A stretch of DNA of 64,000 nt from Novosphingobium silvae (GTDB lineage Bacteria; Pseudomonadota; Alphaproteobacteria; Sphingomonadales; Sphingomonadaceae): the NCBI RefSeq assembly GCF_009856825.1, contig NZ_WVTD01000011.1:62001-126000 (forward strand), given 5' to 3'. The notes below the pieces were generated by a model. That model saw only the letters and a list, made by a program, of their open reading frames with translations, was not told the origin of the DNA and did no database searches. The translations under genes were made by a program, and so were the position numbers. This document shows, in pieces, positions 32,653 to 41,497 of the stretch; positions within the stretch are counted from its first letter, which is position 1; each line of letters starts with the position of its first letter.

Positions 32653-33969
32653 TCAACCGAGCGCGGCTTCCTTTTCGGCGAGCAGCCGCTCAATCTCGGC
32701 CCGGCTCTTCTTCTCGGCCGCCGTCTTGAGCTGCCCGCAGGCGGCATCTATGTCGCGGCCGCGCGGGGTGCGCACCGGGGCGGAGATCCCGGCTTCGAAC
32801 ACGATGTTCGAGAAGCTGCGGATCCGCTCCGGCGTCGAGCATTCGTAAGGCGCGCCGGGCCAAGGGTTGAAGGGAATGAGGTTGACCTTGGCGGGCAGGT
32901 CATACTTGCGCAGCAGGCGGACAAGCTCGCGCGCGTCCTCGTCGCTGTCGTTCTTGTCCTTGAGCATCACGTACTCGAACGTGATCCGCCGCGCGTTGCT
33001 GGCGCCGGGATAGTCGGCGCAGGCCTGCAGCAGGTCCTCGATGCCGTACTTCTTGTTGATCGGCACGATCTCGTCGCGCACGTCCTTGGTCACCGCGTGG
33101 AGCGATACGGCAAGATTGACGCCGATCTCCTGGCCGCAGCGTTCCATCTGCGGGATCACGCCGGAGGTGGAAAGCGTGATGCGCCGCTTGGACAGGGCCA
33201 GGCCGTCGCCGTCCATCACGATCCTGAGCGCGTCGCGCACATTGTCGAAATTGTAGAGCGGCTCGCCCATGCCCATCATCACGATGTTGGTGAGAAGGCG
33301 GCCATCGGCGGAGTAGGAGCCCTCGTCCTCATCCTCGTCGAGCCCCGCCATCGTGGCGAGGCGAGTGTCGCCCGCGCTCTTGGGCCATTCGCCCAGCGCG
33401 TCGCGCGCCAGCATGACCTGCCCCACGATCTCGCCCACCGTCAGGTTGCGCACGAGGCGCATGGTGCCGGTGTGACAGAAGCGGCAGTTGAGCGTGCATC
33501 CCACCTGCGAGGAGACGCAGAGCGTCCCGCGGTCGGCATCGGGGATGAACACCATTTCATAGTCGTGCGCGTCGGCGGTGCGCAGCAGCCACTTGCGGGT
33601 TCCGTCGCTCGAATGCTGGGCCTCGACGATCTCGGGACGGCCGACGACGAAGCGCTCCGCAAGCCACGGGCGCATGGTCTTGGCGATGTCGGTCATCGCT
33701 TCGAAGTCGGTGACGCCGCGATGGTAGAGCCAGTGGAACACCTGCTTGGCGCGCAGCTTGGCGGCCTTGGCGTCTAGCCCGGCGCTCTCGAACAGTTCGG
33801 CGATGCGCTTCCGGGGCAGGCCCACGAGATCGATCCGCCCGTCCTCGCGCGGGGTCACGCCGTCCACCAGCGATGGGCGCGACAGGGTCGTCGGGTCGAC
33901 GTTGCCCGGGATCGGCGTAAGGCCGGCCGCGGTGGAAACCGCTGCGGTCGAGGTGTTCGTGTCTGTCAT
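32653..33969 (-). CDS. rlmN: 23S rRNA (adenine2503-C2)-methyltransferase RlmN
   Basis: A 438-residue radical-SAM enzyme that methylates A2503 of 23S rRNA and A37 of some tRNAs. The cluster motif C-x3-C-x2-C is CTLNCRFC (Cys158, 162, 165), followed by the SAM motif MGMGEPLYN and the C-terminal catalytic Cys in [11 protein letters not shown]. It is longer than E. coli RlmN (384), mainly through an N-terminal extension and an acidic insertion ([15 protein letters not shown]). ATG at 33969 was chosen because the known N-terminal domain begins shortly after; the frame is open to 34209. Confidence 0.94.
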   Translation of the reverse strand: MTDTNTSTAAVSTAAGLTPIPGNVDPTTLSRPSLVDGVTPREDGRIDLVGLPRKRIAELFESAGLDAKAAKLRAKQVFHWLYHRGVTDFEAMTDIAKTMRPWLAERFVVGRPEIVEAQHSSDGTRKWLLRTADAHDYEMVFIPDADRGTLCVSSQVGCTLNCRFCHTGTMRLVRNLTVGEIVGQVMLARDALGEWPKSAGDTRLATMAGLDEDEDEGSYSADGRLLTNIVMMGMGEPLYNFDNVRDALRIVMDGDGLALSKRRITLSTSGVIPQMERCGQEIGVNLAVSLHAVTKDVRDEIVPINKKYGIEDLLQACADYPGASNARRITFEYVMLKDKNDSDEDARELVRLLRKYDLPAKVNLIPFNPWPGAPYECSTPERIRSFSNIVFEAGISAPVRTPRGRDIDAACGQLKTAAEKKSRAEIERLLAEKEAALG

Positions 33970-34286
33970 GATCGGCGGCCATATAGTGCATTCGACGCGA
34001 AAACGGAAGATGTGCGCTATCGCCGATCGCGCGCATCGCCGTTGTGCGGCCCCCCTATCGTAGAAGCGCGGCCGCACGAACCCTTTCGGAGCCCGCAGGT
34101 TCCGGCCGCATGGCGCGCAAGTTCTTCGGATTATCGCAGCAGTGTTGCTCAAAAACACCACGGTTTTCGTTGTACTACGTTCAGGAAACTTGATCATCCG
34201 CGTGCGCATTTGACCAGTCCAGGGTGGATGATCCCACCTCGTGGAAAGGCGGAAGAACCGCCGTGTCGAATGATCGGAGTACCTTT
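33970..34286. promoter_or_regulatory. Divergent promoter region of rlmN and porin gene
   Basis: No gene seen. The part near 34190 is an inverted repeat, GATCATCC (34192-34199) and GGATGATC (34226-34233), 26 bases apart and 54 bases before the porin start, which could form a 5' leader structure in the porin mRNA. The sequence around 34140-34190 is AT-richer than its surroundings and probably carries the promoter. Confidence 0.4.
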
Positions 34287-34958
34287 ATGAAGAAGATCCT
34301 TGTCTGTCTTGCCGCCGGCACCGCAATGGCTTCGGCCATCCCCGCCATGGCACAGGACGTAGGCCCGGTTGACCCGTTCTCGGGCTTCCACGTCGAGGCG
34401 CTTGCCGGATACGACGTGACCAAGGCCGGCAGCAGTGTCGACGACGACGTCAACGAGGACAACGACCAGTCGATCGACGGGTTCGCCTATGGCGTGGGCG
34501 CGGGTTACGACTTCCGCTTCAACAACTTCGTTGTCGGGCCGGAAGCCGAAGTGACCTGGTCGACCGCCAAGACCAGCTTCGATGACGGCGACTTCGAAGG
34601 GTTCGGTCTTGGCAACGTCAAGACCAACCGCGACCTCTACGTCGGTGCGCGTCTCGGCTACGTCGTGACTCCCACGACCATGATCTACGCGAAGGGCGGC
34701 TACACGAACGCCAAGTTCGACGTGAACAACGCCAGCGGCTCCATCGAGACCAACCGCGACATCGACGCCGACGGCTGGCGGATCGGTGCCGGCGTGGAGC
34801 AGGCGATCAGCAACAACGTCTTCGCCAAGCTCGAGTACCGCTACTCCAACTACGAGGAAGGCGAGCTCGACTATCGCAACGACTTCCCGGACGGCGACCG
34901 CTTCGATCTCGACCTCGACCGTCACCAGGTGATGGCGGGCGTGGGCGTTCGCTTCTGA
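34287..34958 (+). CDS. Outer-membrane beta-barrel protein (Omp25/OprF-type porin family)
   Basis: A 223-residue protein with a signal peptide (MKKILVCLAAGTAMASAIPAMA, cleavage after residue 22) and an eight-stranded beta-barrel pattern: alternating aromatic/hydrophobic strands such as GFHVEALAGYDV, GVGAGYDFRFNNFVVGPEAEV, LYVGARLGYVVTP, MIYAKGGYT and a final HQVMAGVGVRF ending in Phe, the outer-membrane insertion signal. It is acidic and contains a D-rich N-terminal loop. Such small barrels of alphaproteobacteria are abundant structural porin-like proteins. GGAG precedes ATG at 34287, and a terminator follows. Confidence 0.88.
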   Translation: MKKILVCLAAGTAMASAIPAMAQDVGPVDPFSGFHVEALAGYDVTKAGSSVDDDVNEDNDQSIDGFAYGVGAGYDFRFNNFVVGPEAEVTWSTAKTSFDDGDFEGFGLGNVKTNRDLYVGARLGYVVTPTTMIYAKGGYTNAKFDVNNASGSIETNRDIDADGWRIGAGVEQAISNNVFAKLEYRYSNYEEGELDYRNDFPDGDRFDLDLDRHQVMAGVGVRF

Positions 34959-34984
34959 TTTACCCGGCCTTCATGGCGGAGGGG

Positions 34985-35010
34985 AGGGCGGGGCCGCGAG
35001 GCTCCGCCCT
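34985..35010 (+). terminator. Terminator of the porin gene
   Basis: An 11-bp GC stem (34985-34995 with 35000-35010) with a GCGA loop (GNRA type). One position pairs G-U in plus-strand RNA. TTCCATTTG follows. It lies 27 bases after the porin stop codon. Confidence 0.65.
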
Positions 35011-35033
35011 TTCCATTTGCCTATCGCGCCGGA

Positions 35034-35531
35034 TCAGCGCAGCCGTGCGCAGGCGATCAGTGCCGCGTCCATGGCCGAGGCGGCGCCCGGCAGCGCCCAG
35101 CTGTCGGCGAAGGTACGTCCTCTTGCATCGCGTGCACTGACGGTCATCGTGCGCGCCGAGCGCATGGCGGCGACGATCGCGGCATTGTCGGTGTCATTGC
35201 GCGGCCAGGCGTCCGCCTCCCCGGCCGTCAGGACAATGCGCCGGTCCGCGATGCGAAGGGTCACCGGCCTGCCGCTCGCCAGACGGCGCGAGAGCCGGAA
35301 GTGCACCTGGCTGCGCGAGGAGCGCCGGGGCCACGTGCCGATCGCGACATAGGGCTGGTAGTCGCGCGCCCTGGCGTTCGGCTCGGCCATGGCGATCGCA
35401 TAGCAACGCGGGACGAGCGGGTCGCGGAACGCTCCCCATCCGCCGTAGAGCCCGAGGCTCTCGCGCGCATCGGCCGCAGCGCCGCCAAGCACCACGGCCG
35501 CAAGGAGCAGGCAGGCAAGCGGGCGGATCAT
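35034..35531 (-). CDS. IalB-like/hypothetical secreted protein
   Basis: A 165-residue protein with a signal peptide (MIRPLACLLLAAVVLGGAAADA) and a mature part with GGWGAFRDPLVPRCYAIA, TLRIADRRIVLT and a terminal cysteine (IACARLR). The pattern resembles the invasion-associated locus B (IalB) group of alphaproteobacteria, whose role is poorly known; two cysteines could form a disulfide. The start codon overlaps the stop of the upstream TauE/SafE gene (ATGA), so translation is coupled. Confidence in the gene is high, in the family moderate. Confidence 0.7.
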   Translation of the reverse strand: MIRPLACLLLAAVVLGGAAADARESLGLYGGWGAFRDPLVPRCYAIAMAEPNARARDYQPYVAIGTWPRRSSRSQVHFRLSRRLASGRPVTLRIADRRIVLTAGEADAWPRNDTDNAAIVAAMRSARTMTVSARDARGRTFADSWALPGAASAMDAALIACARLR

Positions 35532-36355
35532 CGGGCGGGCGGGGCGAGAGTGGTCGATACAATGGCCCCTGACGCGGGGCTCTGGAAGAGGGTCCAGAGC
35601 GGATTGGCGGGGTCCGACAGGAGCTTCACCGTCAGCGCGAAGGACATCACGACCAGCAGCGGGCGGACGCCCTTGCCGCCGAACCGGATGGCGAGGCGCG
35701 CGCCCAGCTGGTTGCCGACGACGTTCGCCGCAGCCATGCCCGCGCCCAGCAACCACAGCACCTTTCCGCCCGCGATCATCGCCAGCAGTCCCGCCACGTT
35801 GGTGGAAAGGTTCAGGAACTTGGTGTTGCCGATCGCCCGCACCAGGCCGAGGCCCCCCAGCGCCACCAGCGCCGTCGTCAGGAACGAGCCGGTGCCGGGC
35901 CCAAAGAACCCATCGTAGAAGCCGATCCCCGTCATCACGATGGTGAGCCCCGCGCGGCCCATCCGTGCATGGCGGTCCACCTCGCTCATCGGCGGCGCAA
36001 GGAGGAAGTAGAGGCCCATGGCGATCAGCAGCACCGGGACGAAGGCGGCCAGGAACCCGGGGTCGATGAACTGCACGGCGGTGCCGCCCGCCATGGATCC
36101 CAGGAACGCGCCGAGGGCGGGAAGCGCGAAGGCCCGCAGGTCCACCTTGCCCGCGCGATGGAAGGTCAGGAATGCCGAGCCCGTGCCGATCGTGCTCTGC
36201 AGCTTGTTGGTGGCGAGCGCCGAGACCGGCGGCACGCCGGCCGCCATCAGCGCCGGGATCGTCAGCAGCCCGCCGCCGCCCGCCATCGCATCGATCGTGC
36301 CAGCAAGCAGGGCAATGCCCATGAGAAAGGCGATCGCTTCGATGGTCAGGTGCAT
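35528..36355 (-). CDS. TauE/SafE family sulfite exporter-like permease
   Basis: A 275-residue integral membrane protein with about eight helices. It shows the two glycine-rich repeats of the TSUP family: GTIDAMAGGGGLLTIPAL in the first half and GFYDGFFGPGTGSFLTTAL in the second, followed by NTKFLNLSTNVAGL. Members move sulfite, sulfoacetate or other organosulfur anions across the inner membrane. ATG at 36355 was chosen because it precedes the first helix; the frame is open to 36604 without family similarity. Coupled by a 4-base overlap to the IalB-like gene. Confidence 0.92.
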   Translation of the reverse strand: MHLTIEAIAFLMGIALLAGTIDAMAGGGGLLTIPALMAAGVPPVSALATNKLQSTIGTGSAFLTFHRAGKVDLRAFALPALGAFLGSMAGGTAVQFIDPGFLAAFVPVLLIAMGLYFLLAPPMSEVDRHARMGRAGLTIVMTGIGFYDGFFGPGTGSFLTTALVALGGLGLVRAIGNTKFLNLSTNVAGLLAMIAGGKVLWLLGAGMAAANVVGNQLGARLAIRFGGKGVRPLLVVMSFALTVKLLSDPANPLWTLFQSPASGAIVSTTLAPPAR

Positions 36356-36461
36356 GAGCGGCGGATAGGCGCAAAGAGGCAGGGGGTGCAATGGCGCCGT
36401 GCCCCAGGCGCGCAATGTCCCCGTGCCGGAGGCGCGCAATGTCCCCAGTGCCGCAGTCGGG

Positions 36462-36947
36462 CTAGCCGGCGGGGTAAGTGATCGCCATGACTTCCCATTC
36501 CTTCTCTCCGGAAGGCAGGCGAACGGTGCGCAGGTCTCCCACCCCCGCGCCGCGCAGGGCACGGGCAATGGGGGCGCTCCAGCCGATGAGGCCACGGGCT
36601 GCATCCTGCTCGTCGTCGCCCACGATGGTGAGCGTGAGGCGCTCGTCGTCCTCGTCGGCGAGTTCCACGCTGGCGCCGAAGAAGATCCTGCCCCGTTCGG
36701 CCTGCTGCGCGGGATCGACCACGCGCAGCGCCTTCATCCGGCGGGCGAGGAAAGCGAGTTCACGGTCGATCTCGCGCATCCGCTTGCGACCATAAAGATA
36801 GTCGCCGTTTTCGGAGCGGTCTCCGTTGCCTGCCGCCCACGATACGATCTCGACGATCGCCGGGCGTTCGGTGCCGAGCAGGTGGTCGTAGCGGGCGCGC
36901 AGCGCAGCCATTCCGGAAGGGCTGATCGGGGGACCATCGGGTTTCAT
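36462..36947 (-). CDS. greB: GreA/GreB family transcript cleavage factor
   Basis: A 161-residue protein. The N-terminal coiled-coil part contains VSWAAGNGDRSENGDYLYGRKRMREID; acidic residues in this segment correspond to the tip that reaches the RNA-polymerase active site. The C-terminal FKBP-like part includes GRIFFGASVELADEDDE, GLIGWSAPIARALRG and VGDLRTVRLP. Length and tip sequence (DYLYGRKR) fit GreB rather than GreA. It rescues backtracked RNA polymerase. ATG at 36947 has only a weak ribosome binding site. Confidence 0.87.
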   Translation of the reverse strand: MKPDGPPISPSGMAALRARYDHLLGTERPAIVEIVSWAAGNGDRSENGDYLYGRKRMREIDRELAFLARRMKALRVVDPAQQAERGRIFFGASVELADEDDERLTLTIVGDDEQDAARGLIGWSAPIARALRGAGVGDLRTVRLPSGEKEWEVMAITYPAG

Positions 36948-37074
36948 CGCATCGAGCCATAGAAAACGGGCGCGGCAAGGCCAAGATGGCTCGGGGCCGA
37001 TCTCCCCGGTTGCGTCTGCGGCATTAGTCCGACAAGAACTGGCGGCAAGAACCTTTGGAGAGGACACGACAGTC

Positions 37075-38463
37075 ATGGATTTTTCGCGCCGCAACGCCCT
37101 TCTCGCAACGGTGGGAGCATCGCTTGCCGGCCTAGCGCCCGGCGCGCAGGCGCAGGCGCCGTCCACCTCCTCCTCTGCGGGTTCGGCTCCCGTCGGCGCG
37201 GCCGTGCTCTCGCCCTCCAGGCTGGCCCCCCGCCCGCCGATGGGCTGGAACAGCTGGAACAGCTTTGCCGGGACCATCACCGAGGCGCAGGCGCTGGAGA
37301 CGGCCGCGATCATGCGCGAGAAGCTGCTTCCCGCCGGCTACGACATCTTCACCGTAGACATTCAGTGGTACGAGCCCGAGGCCAGCAGCTACACCTACAA
37401 TGCGAACCCGGTGCCCGCGCTGGATGCCCATGCCCGCCTGGTGCCGGCGCCCAATCGCTTTCCCTCGGCGCGGGGCGGCAAGGGTTTCGCTCCGCTCGCC
37501 GCCCGGATCCACGCGATGGGGATGCGCTTTGGCATTCACGTCATGCGCGGCATCTCGCGCCAGGCCGTCAAGCTGAACCTGCCGATCCTGGGCACGAGCG
37601 TGCGCGCACGCGACATCGCCGATACTTCGAGCATCTGCTCGTGGAACCCGGACATGTACGGCGTCGACATGACGAAGCCCGGCGCTCAGGAATACTACGA
37701 CAGCGTGTTCCGCCTCTATGCCTCGTGGGGCGTCGATTTCATCAAGATGGACGACATGAGCCGCCCCTACGACGCGCACGAGCCCGAGATCGAGGCAGCG
37801 GCCAGGGCGATCGCGCGCTGCGGGCGGCCGATGGTGCTCAGCCTCTCACCGGGCGAGACGCCGGTCCTGCGCGGCGATCATGTGCGCCGCCATGCGCAGA
37901 TGTGGCGCATCTCCGATGATTTCTGGGACGAATGGCCGCAGCTCGAGGCGCAGTTCACCCGGCTGGAGAACTGGACGCCGTTCCGCAGCGAAGGCTCGTG
38001 GCCCGATCCCGACATGCTTCCGCTCGGCCGTCTCGCGCTGGGCGAGCGCAACTCCCGCTTCACGCCGGACGAGCAGCGCACCTTGATGAGCCTGTGGTCC
38101 ATCACCCGTTCGCCGCTTATCATGGGCGGTGACCTGCGCCATCTCGACGATGCGACGCTGGCGCTGCTGGTCAATCCCGAAGTTCTGGCGGTCAACCAGG
38201 CTAGCCGCGACAATCGCCCGCACTTCATCGAGGACGGGGTGAGGGTCTGGTCGGCCGCGAGCGCGGACGGCGCCTCGCGTTATCTCGCGGTGTTCAACAT
38301 GGGCAAGGACCCGCGCGAGATCGCGGTGCCGCTTGCGACTGTCGGCGCAGGCGCGAAGGCAATGGTGCGCGACCTGTGGGAACGGCGCGACCTCGGGCCG
38401 GTGCAGGGCAGGCTGGTGACCCGCCTCGCCCCCCATGCGAGCGCGCTGTACCGGCTGGCCTGA
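37075..38463 (+). CDS. Glycoside hydrolase family 27 (alpha-galactosidase-like), Tat-exported
   Basis: A 462-residue secreted glycosidase. The N-terminus carries a twin-arginine signal (FSRRNALLATVGASLAGLAPGAQA), implying export in folded form. The (beta/alpha)8 domain starts RPPMGWNSWNSF, the family 27 hallmark. The catalytic nucleophile is likely Asp226 in FIKMDD and the acid/base Asp281/282 in RISDDFWDEW. A small beta domain ends the protein. Alpha-galactosidase, alpha-N-acetylgalactosaminidase or isomaltodextranase-like activity are possible. There is no transporter or other glycosidase beside it. It ends at a shared bidirectional hairpin. Confidence 0.9.
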   Translation: MDFSRRNALLATVGASLAGLAPGAQAQAPSTSSSAGSAPVGAAVLSPSRLAPRPPMGWNSWNSFAGTITEAQALETAAIMREKLLPAGYDIFTVDIQWYEPEASSYTYNANPVPALDAHARLVPAPNRFPSARGGKGFAPLAARIHAMGMRFGIHVMRGISRQAVKLNLPILGTSVRARDIADTSSICSWNPDMYGVDMTKPGAQEYYDSVFRLYASWGVDFIKMDDMSRPYDAHEPEIEAAARAIARCGRPMVLSLSPGETPVLRGDHVRRHAQMWRISDDFWDEWPQLEAQFTRLENWTPFRSEGSWPDPDMLPLGRLALGERNSRFTPDEQRTLMSLWSITRSPLIMGGDLRHLDDATLALLVNPEVLAVNQASRDNRPHFIEDGVRVWSAASADGASRYLAVFNMGKDPREIAVPLATVGAGAKAMVRDLWERRDLGPVQGRLVTRLAPHASALYRLA

Positions 38464-38481
38464 CGCGCCCGGAAGGAGCCT

Positions 38482-38518
38482 TTCCCCGCGCCCGCCCTGT
38501 AGGCCACGGCGCGGGGAA
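38482..38518. terminator. Bidirectional hairpin between GH27 and lytic transglycosylase genes
   Basis: An 11-bp stem (38482-38492 with 38508-38518) with a 15-nt loop, placed exactly between two convergent genes (stops at 38463 and 38531). It would serve both transcripts. T-runs are short on both sides. Confidence 0.55.
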
Positions 38519-38530
38519 TGGAACCCGATC

Positions 38531-40516
38531 TCAGCCTGGCTGGCGCTTGCCGGGCATGAGGCGGGTCAGCTTGTTGGCGCCGGTATAGCTGGCCCGGCCC
38601 GGGTACATCGTTTCATAGACCACGGCATTTTCCAGCACGCGCTGGACGTAGTTCTTGGTCTCGTAGATGGGGATCTGCTCCATCCAGTCGATCCAGTCGA
38701 TCGCGCCGGTGCGCGGGTCGCCATTGGCGCGGATCCACTTGTTCACGTTGCCGGGCCCTGCGTTGTAGGCGGCGACCGCCAGCGGGGTGGCGCCGCCGTA
38801 ATAATCCATCATCCGGCCGAAGTACCCGTCGCCAAGGCGGATGTTGTAGGCCGGATCGGTGACGAGCGCGGACTGGTCGTAGGCCAGTCCCATCTTGCCG
38901 GCCTGCTCGCGCGCGGTGCCCGGCATCAGCTGCATGAGGCCGCTCGCTCCCGCATGGCTGAGCGCGTTCTGCGCGAATTGGCTCTCCTGCCGCGCGATCG
39001 CGTGGACCATGGTCCAGTTGGTGCCGGCAGGCGTGGGGACGAGCGGGAAGGAGATCTGGCCGAACTCCTCGAAGCCGTCGGCATGGGCGCTCTGCCCCAG
39101 GATCACAGCAAGGTCGCGACGGCCGATCTGCCGGGCAAGGTCGGCGACGAGGACGTGGTCCTCGGCCGTCTGCGCCTGGTCGGCGATCTCGCGGTAGAAC
39201 TGGACGCCGGTGCGCCAGTCGGCGTCGCGCGCGACGTCGCGCACCGCGCCGGTGATCGGCAGGCTGGCGAACGAGGCGCGCTGCGCGGGGCTGGGCAGCG
39301 CGGTCGGGCGCGTGTCGAGATTGGGGATCGGGCGTCCCAGCCGCTCGAGCGAAAGCTGGCCGTAGAAGTACTGCGGATACTGCGCCGCCATCTCGAAGTA
39401 GCGGTTGGCGCCTACCGTGTCGCCCGCCATCGCCAGCGCGCGGCCTGCCCAGTAGAAGCCCTTGGAGCGAGTGCCGGGCGTCTGCGCGGCGGCGCCGTAG
39501 CGGTAGAACAGGGGCGCCGCGCGCCGCGCCTCTCCCAGCGACCACAGCGCCTTGGTGCCGCCCAGCCACACGAGCGAGGTGTAGTCGTCTCGCACGCGGT
39601 ATGACAGGCGGCTGACGTCGGTGCCGGGCGTGAATCCGTCGTCGATCGAGGAGGCGATGCGCACCGCGCTGCCGGCATCGGCGGCGCGCGCGGCGGTCAG
39701 GAGTTCACGCACCCAGAGTTCCTGCTCGGGCACGGGCCGGGCGAGCGGGGGACGGTTGGCCAGCAGCGACACCGCGCCGGGGGTATTGCCCGAGCGGCGC
39801 GCCTGAACCGCGCGGTTGTAGACATAGCCGGGATCGGACGAGATCTGCGCGGGCAGCGTCACTCCCAACGTCCCCGGCGCTTGCCCCTGCAGCAGGGATA
39901 GCCGCTCCATGAACTCGGCCCGGCGAGCGGCGGATACGAACGAGATCTGCCGCTCCGCCTGCGCGGTTTCGCCCTGCCAGAGCAGCGCGTCCATGCGCGC
40001 GTCGTGGTCGGCGGTGGTGAACTGGCCACGATAGAGCGAAAGCAGGGCGCTTTCGTCCACCGGGATCAGCCCGCCCTTGCGCCATGCGGCAAGGGCGTTG
40101 GTGGCCGCATCGGCGCGCCGCATCGTCGTCAGCGCCACGGCATAGCGGCCGGCCGCCTTGCTGGTGAGCGGCGCGTAGCGATCGAAGTAGGCGATGACGG
40201 AGCCGGTGTCGGGCGCCTCGGTCAGCAGGGCCTTTTCCGCATAGCCGCGGATCTTGTCCTGCTGGGGATAGCCGGGATAGCTCAGCAGGAAGCCGGAATA
40301 GGCAGCGAATCCCATGCGATCGTTGGTGGACAGCAGCTTCCAGCGGTCGATCGACTGGTGCACCGCCATGTCGTGCGACTGCATGGACTGCGCGCGGGCG
40401 GCGTCCCATTCGCGCCCGTCCTGCGACTGGGCGGAGGCGGGAGCGGCCATGGCGACTGCGAATATTGCCGGAGAAATGCTCAGCAGCAGGTGGGGGAGGC
40501 GCAACATGCTGGACAT
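38531..40516 (-). CDS. slt: Soluble lytic murein transglycosylase (Slt-like)
   Basis: A 661-residue periplasmic enzyme that cleaves peptidoglycan between MurNAc and GlcNAc with 1,6-anhydro ring formation. It has a signal peptide (ending AAPASA), a long alpha-superhelical region of TPR-like repeats, and a C-terminal SLT domain. The catalytic Glu is Glu511 in AIARQESQFAQNALSHAGASGLMQLMP, followed by NIRLGDGYFGRMM and AVAAYNAGPGNVNKW. The architecture matches Slt70. It is divergent from dapA (ATG starts 99 bases apart), which provides the diaminopimelate precursor for peptidoglycan. Confidence 0.94.
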   Translation of the reverse strand: MSSMLRLPHLLLSISPAIFAVAMAAPASAQSQDGREWDAARAQSMQSHDMAVHQSIDRWKLLSTNDRMGFAAYSGFLLSYPGYPQQDKIRGYAEKALLTEAPDTGSVIAYFDRYAPLTSKAAGRYAVALTTMRRADAATNALAAWRKGGLIPVDESALLSLYRGQFTTADHDARMDALLWQGETAQAERQISFVSAARRAEFMERLSLLQGQAPGTLGVTLPAQISSDPGYVYNRAVQARRSGNTPGAVSLLANRPPLARPVPEQELWVRELLTAARAADAGSAVRIASSIDDGFTPGTDVSRLSYRVRDDYTSLVWLGGTKALWSLGEARRAAPLFYRYGAAAQTPGTRSKGFYWAGRALAMAGDTVGANRYFEMAAQYPQYFYGQLSLERLGRPIPNLDTRPTALPSPAQRASFASLPITGAVRDVARDADWRTGVQFYREIADQAQTAEDHVLVADLARQIGRRDLAVILGQSAHADGFEEFGQISFPLVPTPAGTNWTMVHAIARQESQFAQNALSHAGASGLMQLMPGTAREQAGKMGLAYDQSALVTDPAYNIRLGDGYFGRMMDYYGGATPLAVAAYNAGPGNVNKWIRANGDPRTGAIDWIDWMEQIPIYETKNYVQRVLENAVVYETMYPGRASYTGANKLTRLMPGKRQPG

Positions 40517-40615
40517 TTTGGAAAGAGGCTCCTTATCAGGCGCTGAACATGACGTTCGGGCGCGGGGGCGGTTCCCCGGTCAGGCGATCATTGAACATCA
40601 CCAGAGGTAAAGTCC

Positions 40616-41497
40616 ATGTTCTCCGGCTCCATTCCCGCGCTTGTCACACCGTTTCGCGACGGAGCGTTCGACGAGCAAGCCTTCAGGCGGCTGGTCGACT
40701 GGCAGATCGAGTCGGGATCATCGGCCCTCGTGCCCTGCGGCACCACCGGCGAGAACTCGACCCTCTCCAATGCAGAGCATCACCGCGTGATCGAGGTCTG
40801 CATCGAGCAGGCGGCCGGCCGCGTTCCCGTCATCGCGGGCTGCGGCAGCAACGATACGATGAACGCGCTGTTGCACATGACTTTCTCGAAGAAGTGCGGT
40901 GCCGCCGCCGCGCTGCTCGTCGCGCCTTACTACAACCGCCCGAGCCAGGAAGGCCTGCTCGCCCACTTCGGCTACCTTGCCGAGAACATCGACCTGCCGA
41001 TCGTTCTCTACAACGTGCCGGGGCGCACGGTGACCGACCTCCTGCCCGAGACGGTGTGCGAACTGGCGCGCCGCTTCCCGGGGCGCTTCATCGGCATCAA
41101 GGATGCCAGCGGCGACCTTTCGCGCGTCACGGATCACCGGATGGGGATCGGCAAGGATTTCTGCCAGCTTTCGGGCGACGATGAACTGGCGCTGCCGTTC
41201 AACGCGGCGGGGGGCGTGGGCTGCATCTCGGTCACGGCAAACGTCGCGCCGAAGCTCTGCGCCGAGTTCCAGGCGGCCTGCGCCGCCAACGACCTGGAAG
41301 AAGCGCGCCGTCTCAACGACCTGCTCTATCCGCTCCACTACGCCATGTTCGAGGACAGCTCTCCGGGGCCGTGCAAGTATGCGCTGGCGCAGGTTCACGA
41401 CTGGATCGAGAACGAACTGCGCCTGCCCCTAGTCCCGTGCGGCGAGAAGGCGCGCAAGGCGGTGGACGCTGCGCTGGTCCACGCCGGGCTGCTCTAA
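40616..41497 (+). CDS. dapA: 4-hydroxy-tetrahydrodipicolinate synthase
   Basis: A 293-residue class I aldolase that condenses pyruvate and aspartate semialdehyde, the first step specific to lysine and diaminopimelate synthesis. The Schiff-base lysine is Lys162 in IGIKDASGD, the catalytic Tyr lies in LYNVPGRT, and the N-terminal motif is VPCGTTGENSTL. Length equals the E. coli enzyme. ATG at 40616 follows AGAGGTAAAG. The stretch downstream holds no recognised gene for 0.9 kb. Confidence 0.96.
   Translation: MFSGSIPALVTPFRDGAFDEQAFRRLVDWQIESGSSALVPCGTTGENSTLSNAEHHRVIEVCIEQAAGRVPVIAGCGSNDTMNALLHMTFSKKCGAAAALLVAPYYNRPSQEGLLAHFGYLAENIDLPIVLYNVPGRTVTDLLPETVCELARRFPGRFIGIKDASGDLSRVTDHRMGIGKDFCQLSGDDELALPFNAAGGVGCISVTANVAPKLCAEFQAACAANDLEEARRLNDLLYPLHYAMFEDSSPGPCKYALAQVHDWIENELRLPLVPCGEKARKAVDAALVHAGLL

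Noticed and set aside
35034..36374. 446-residue frame joining the IalB-like and TauE/SafE regions
   Set aside because: Only the last 165 residues are real; the rest is the wrong frame of the permease gene, which has its own start at 36355.
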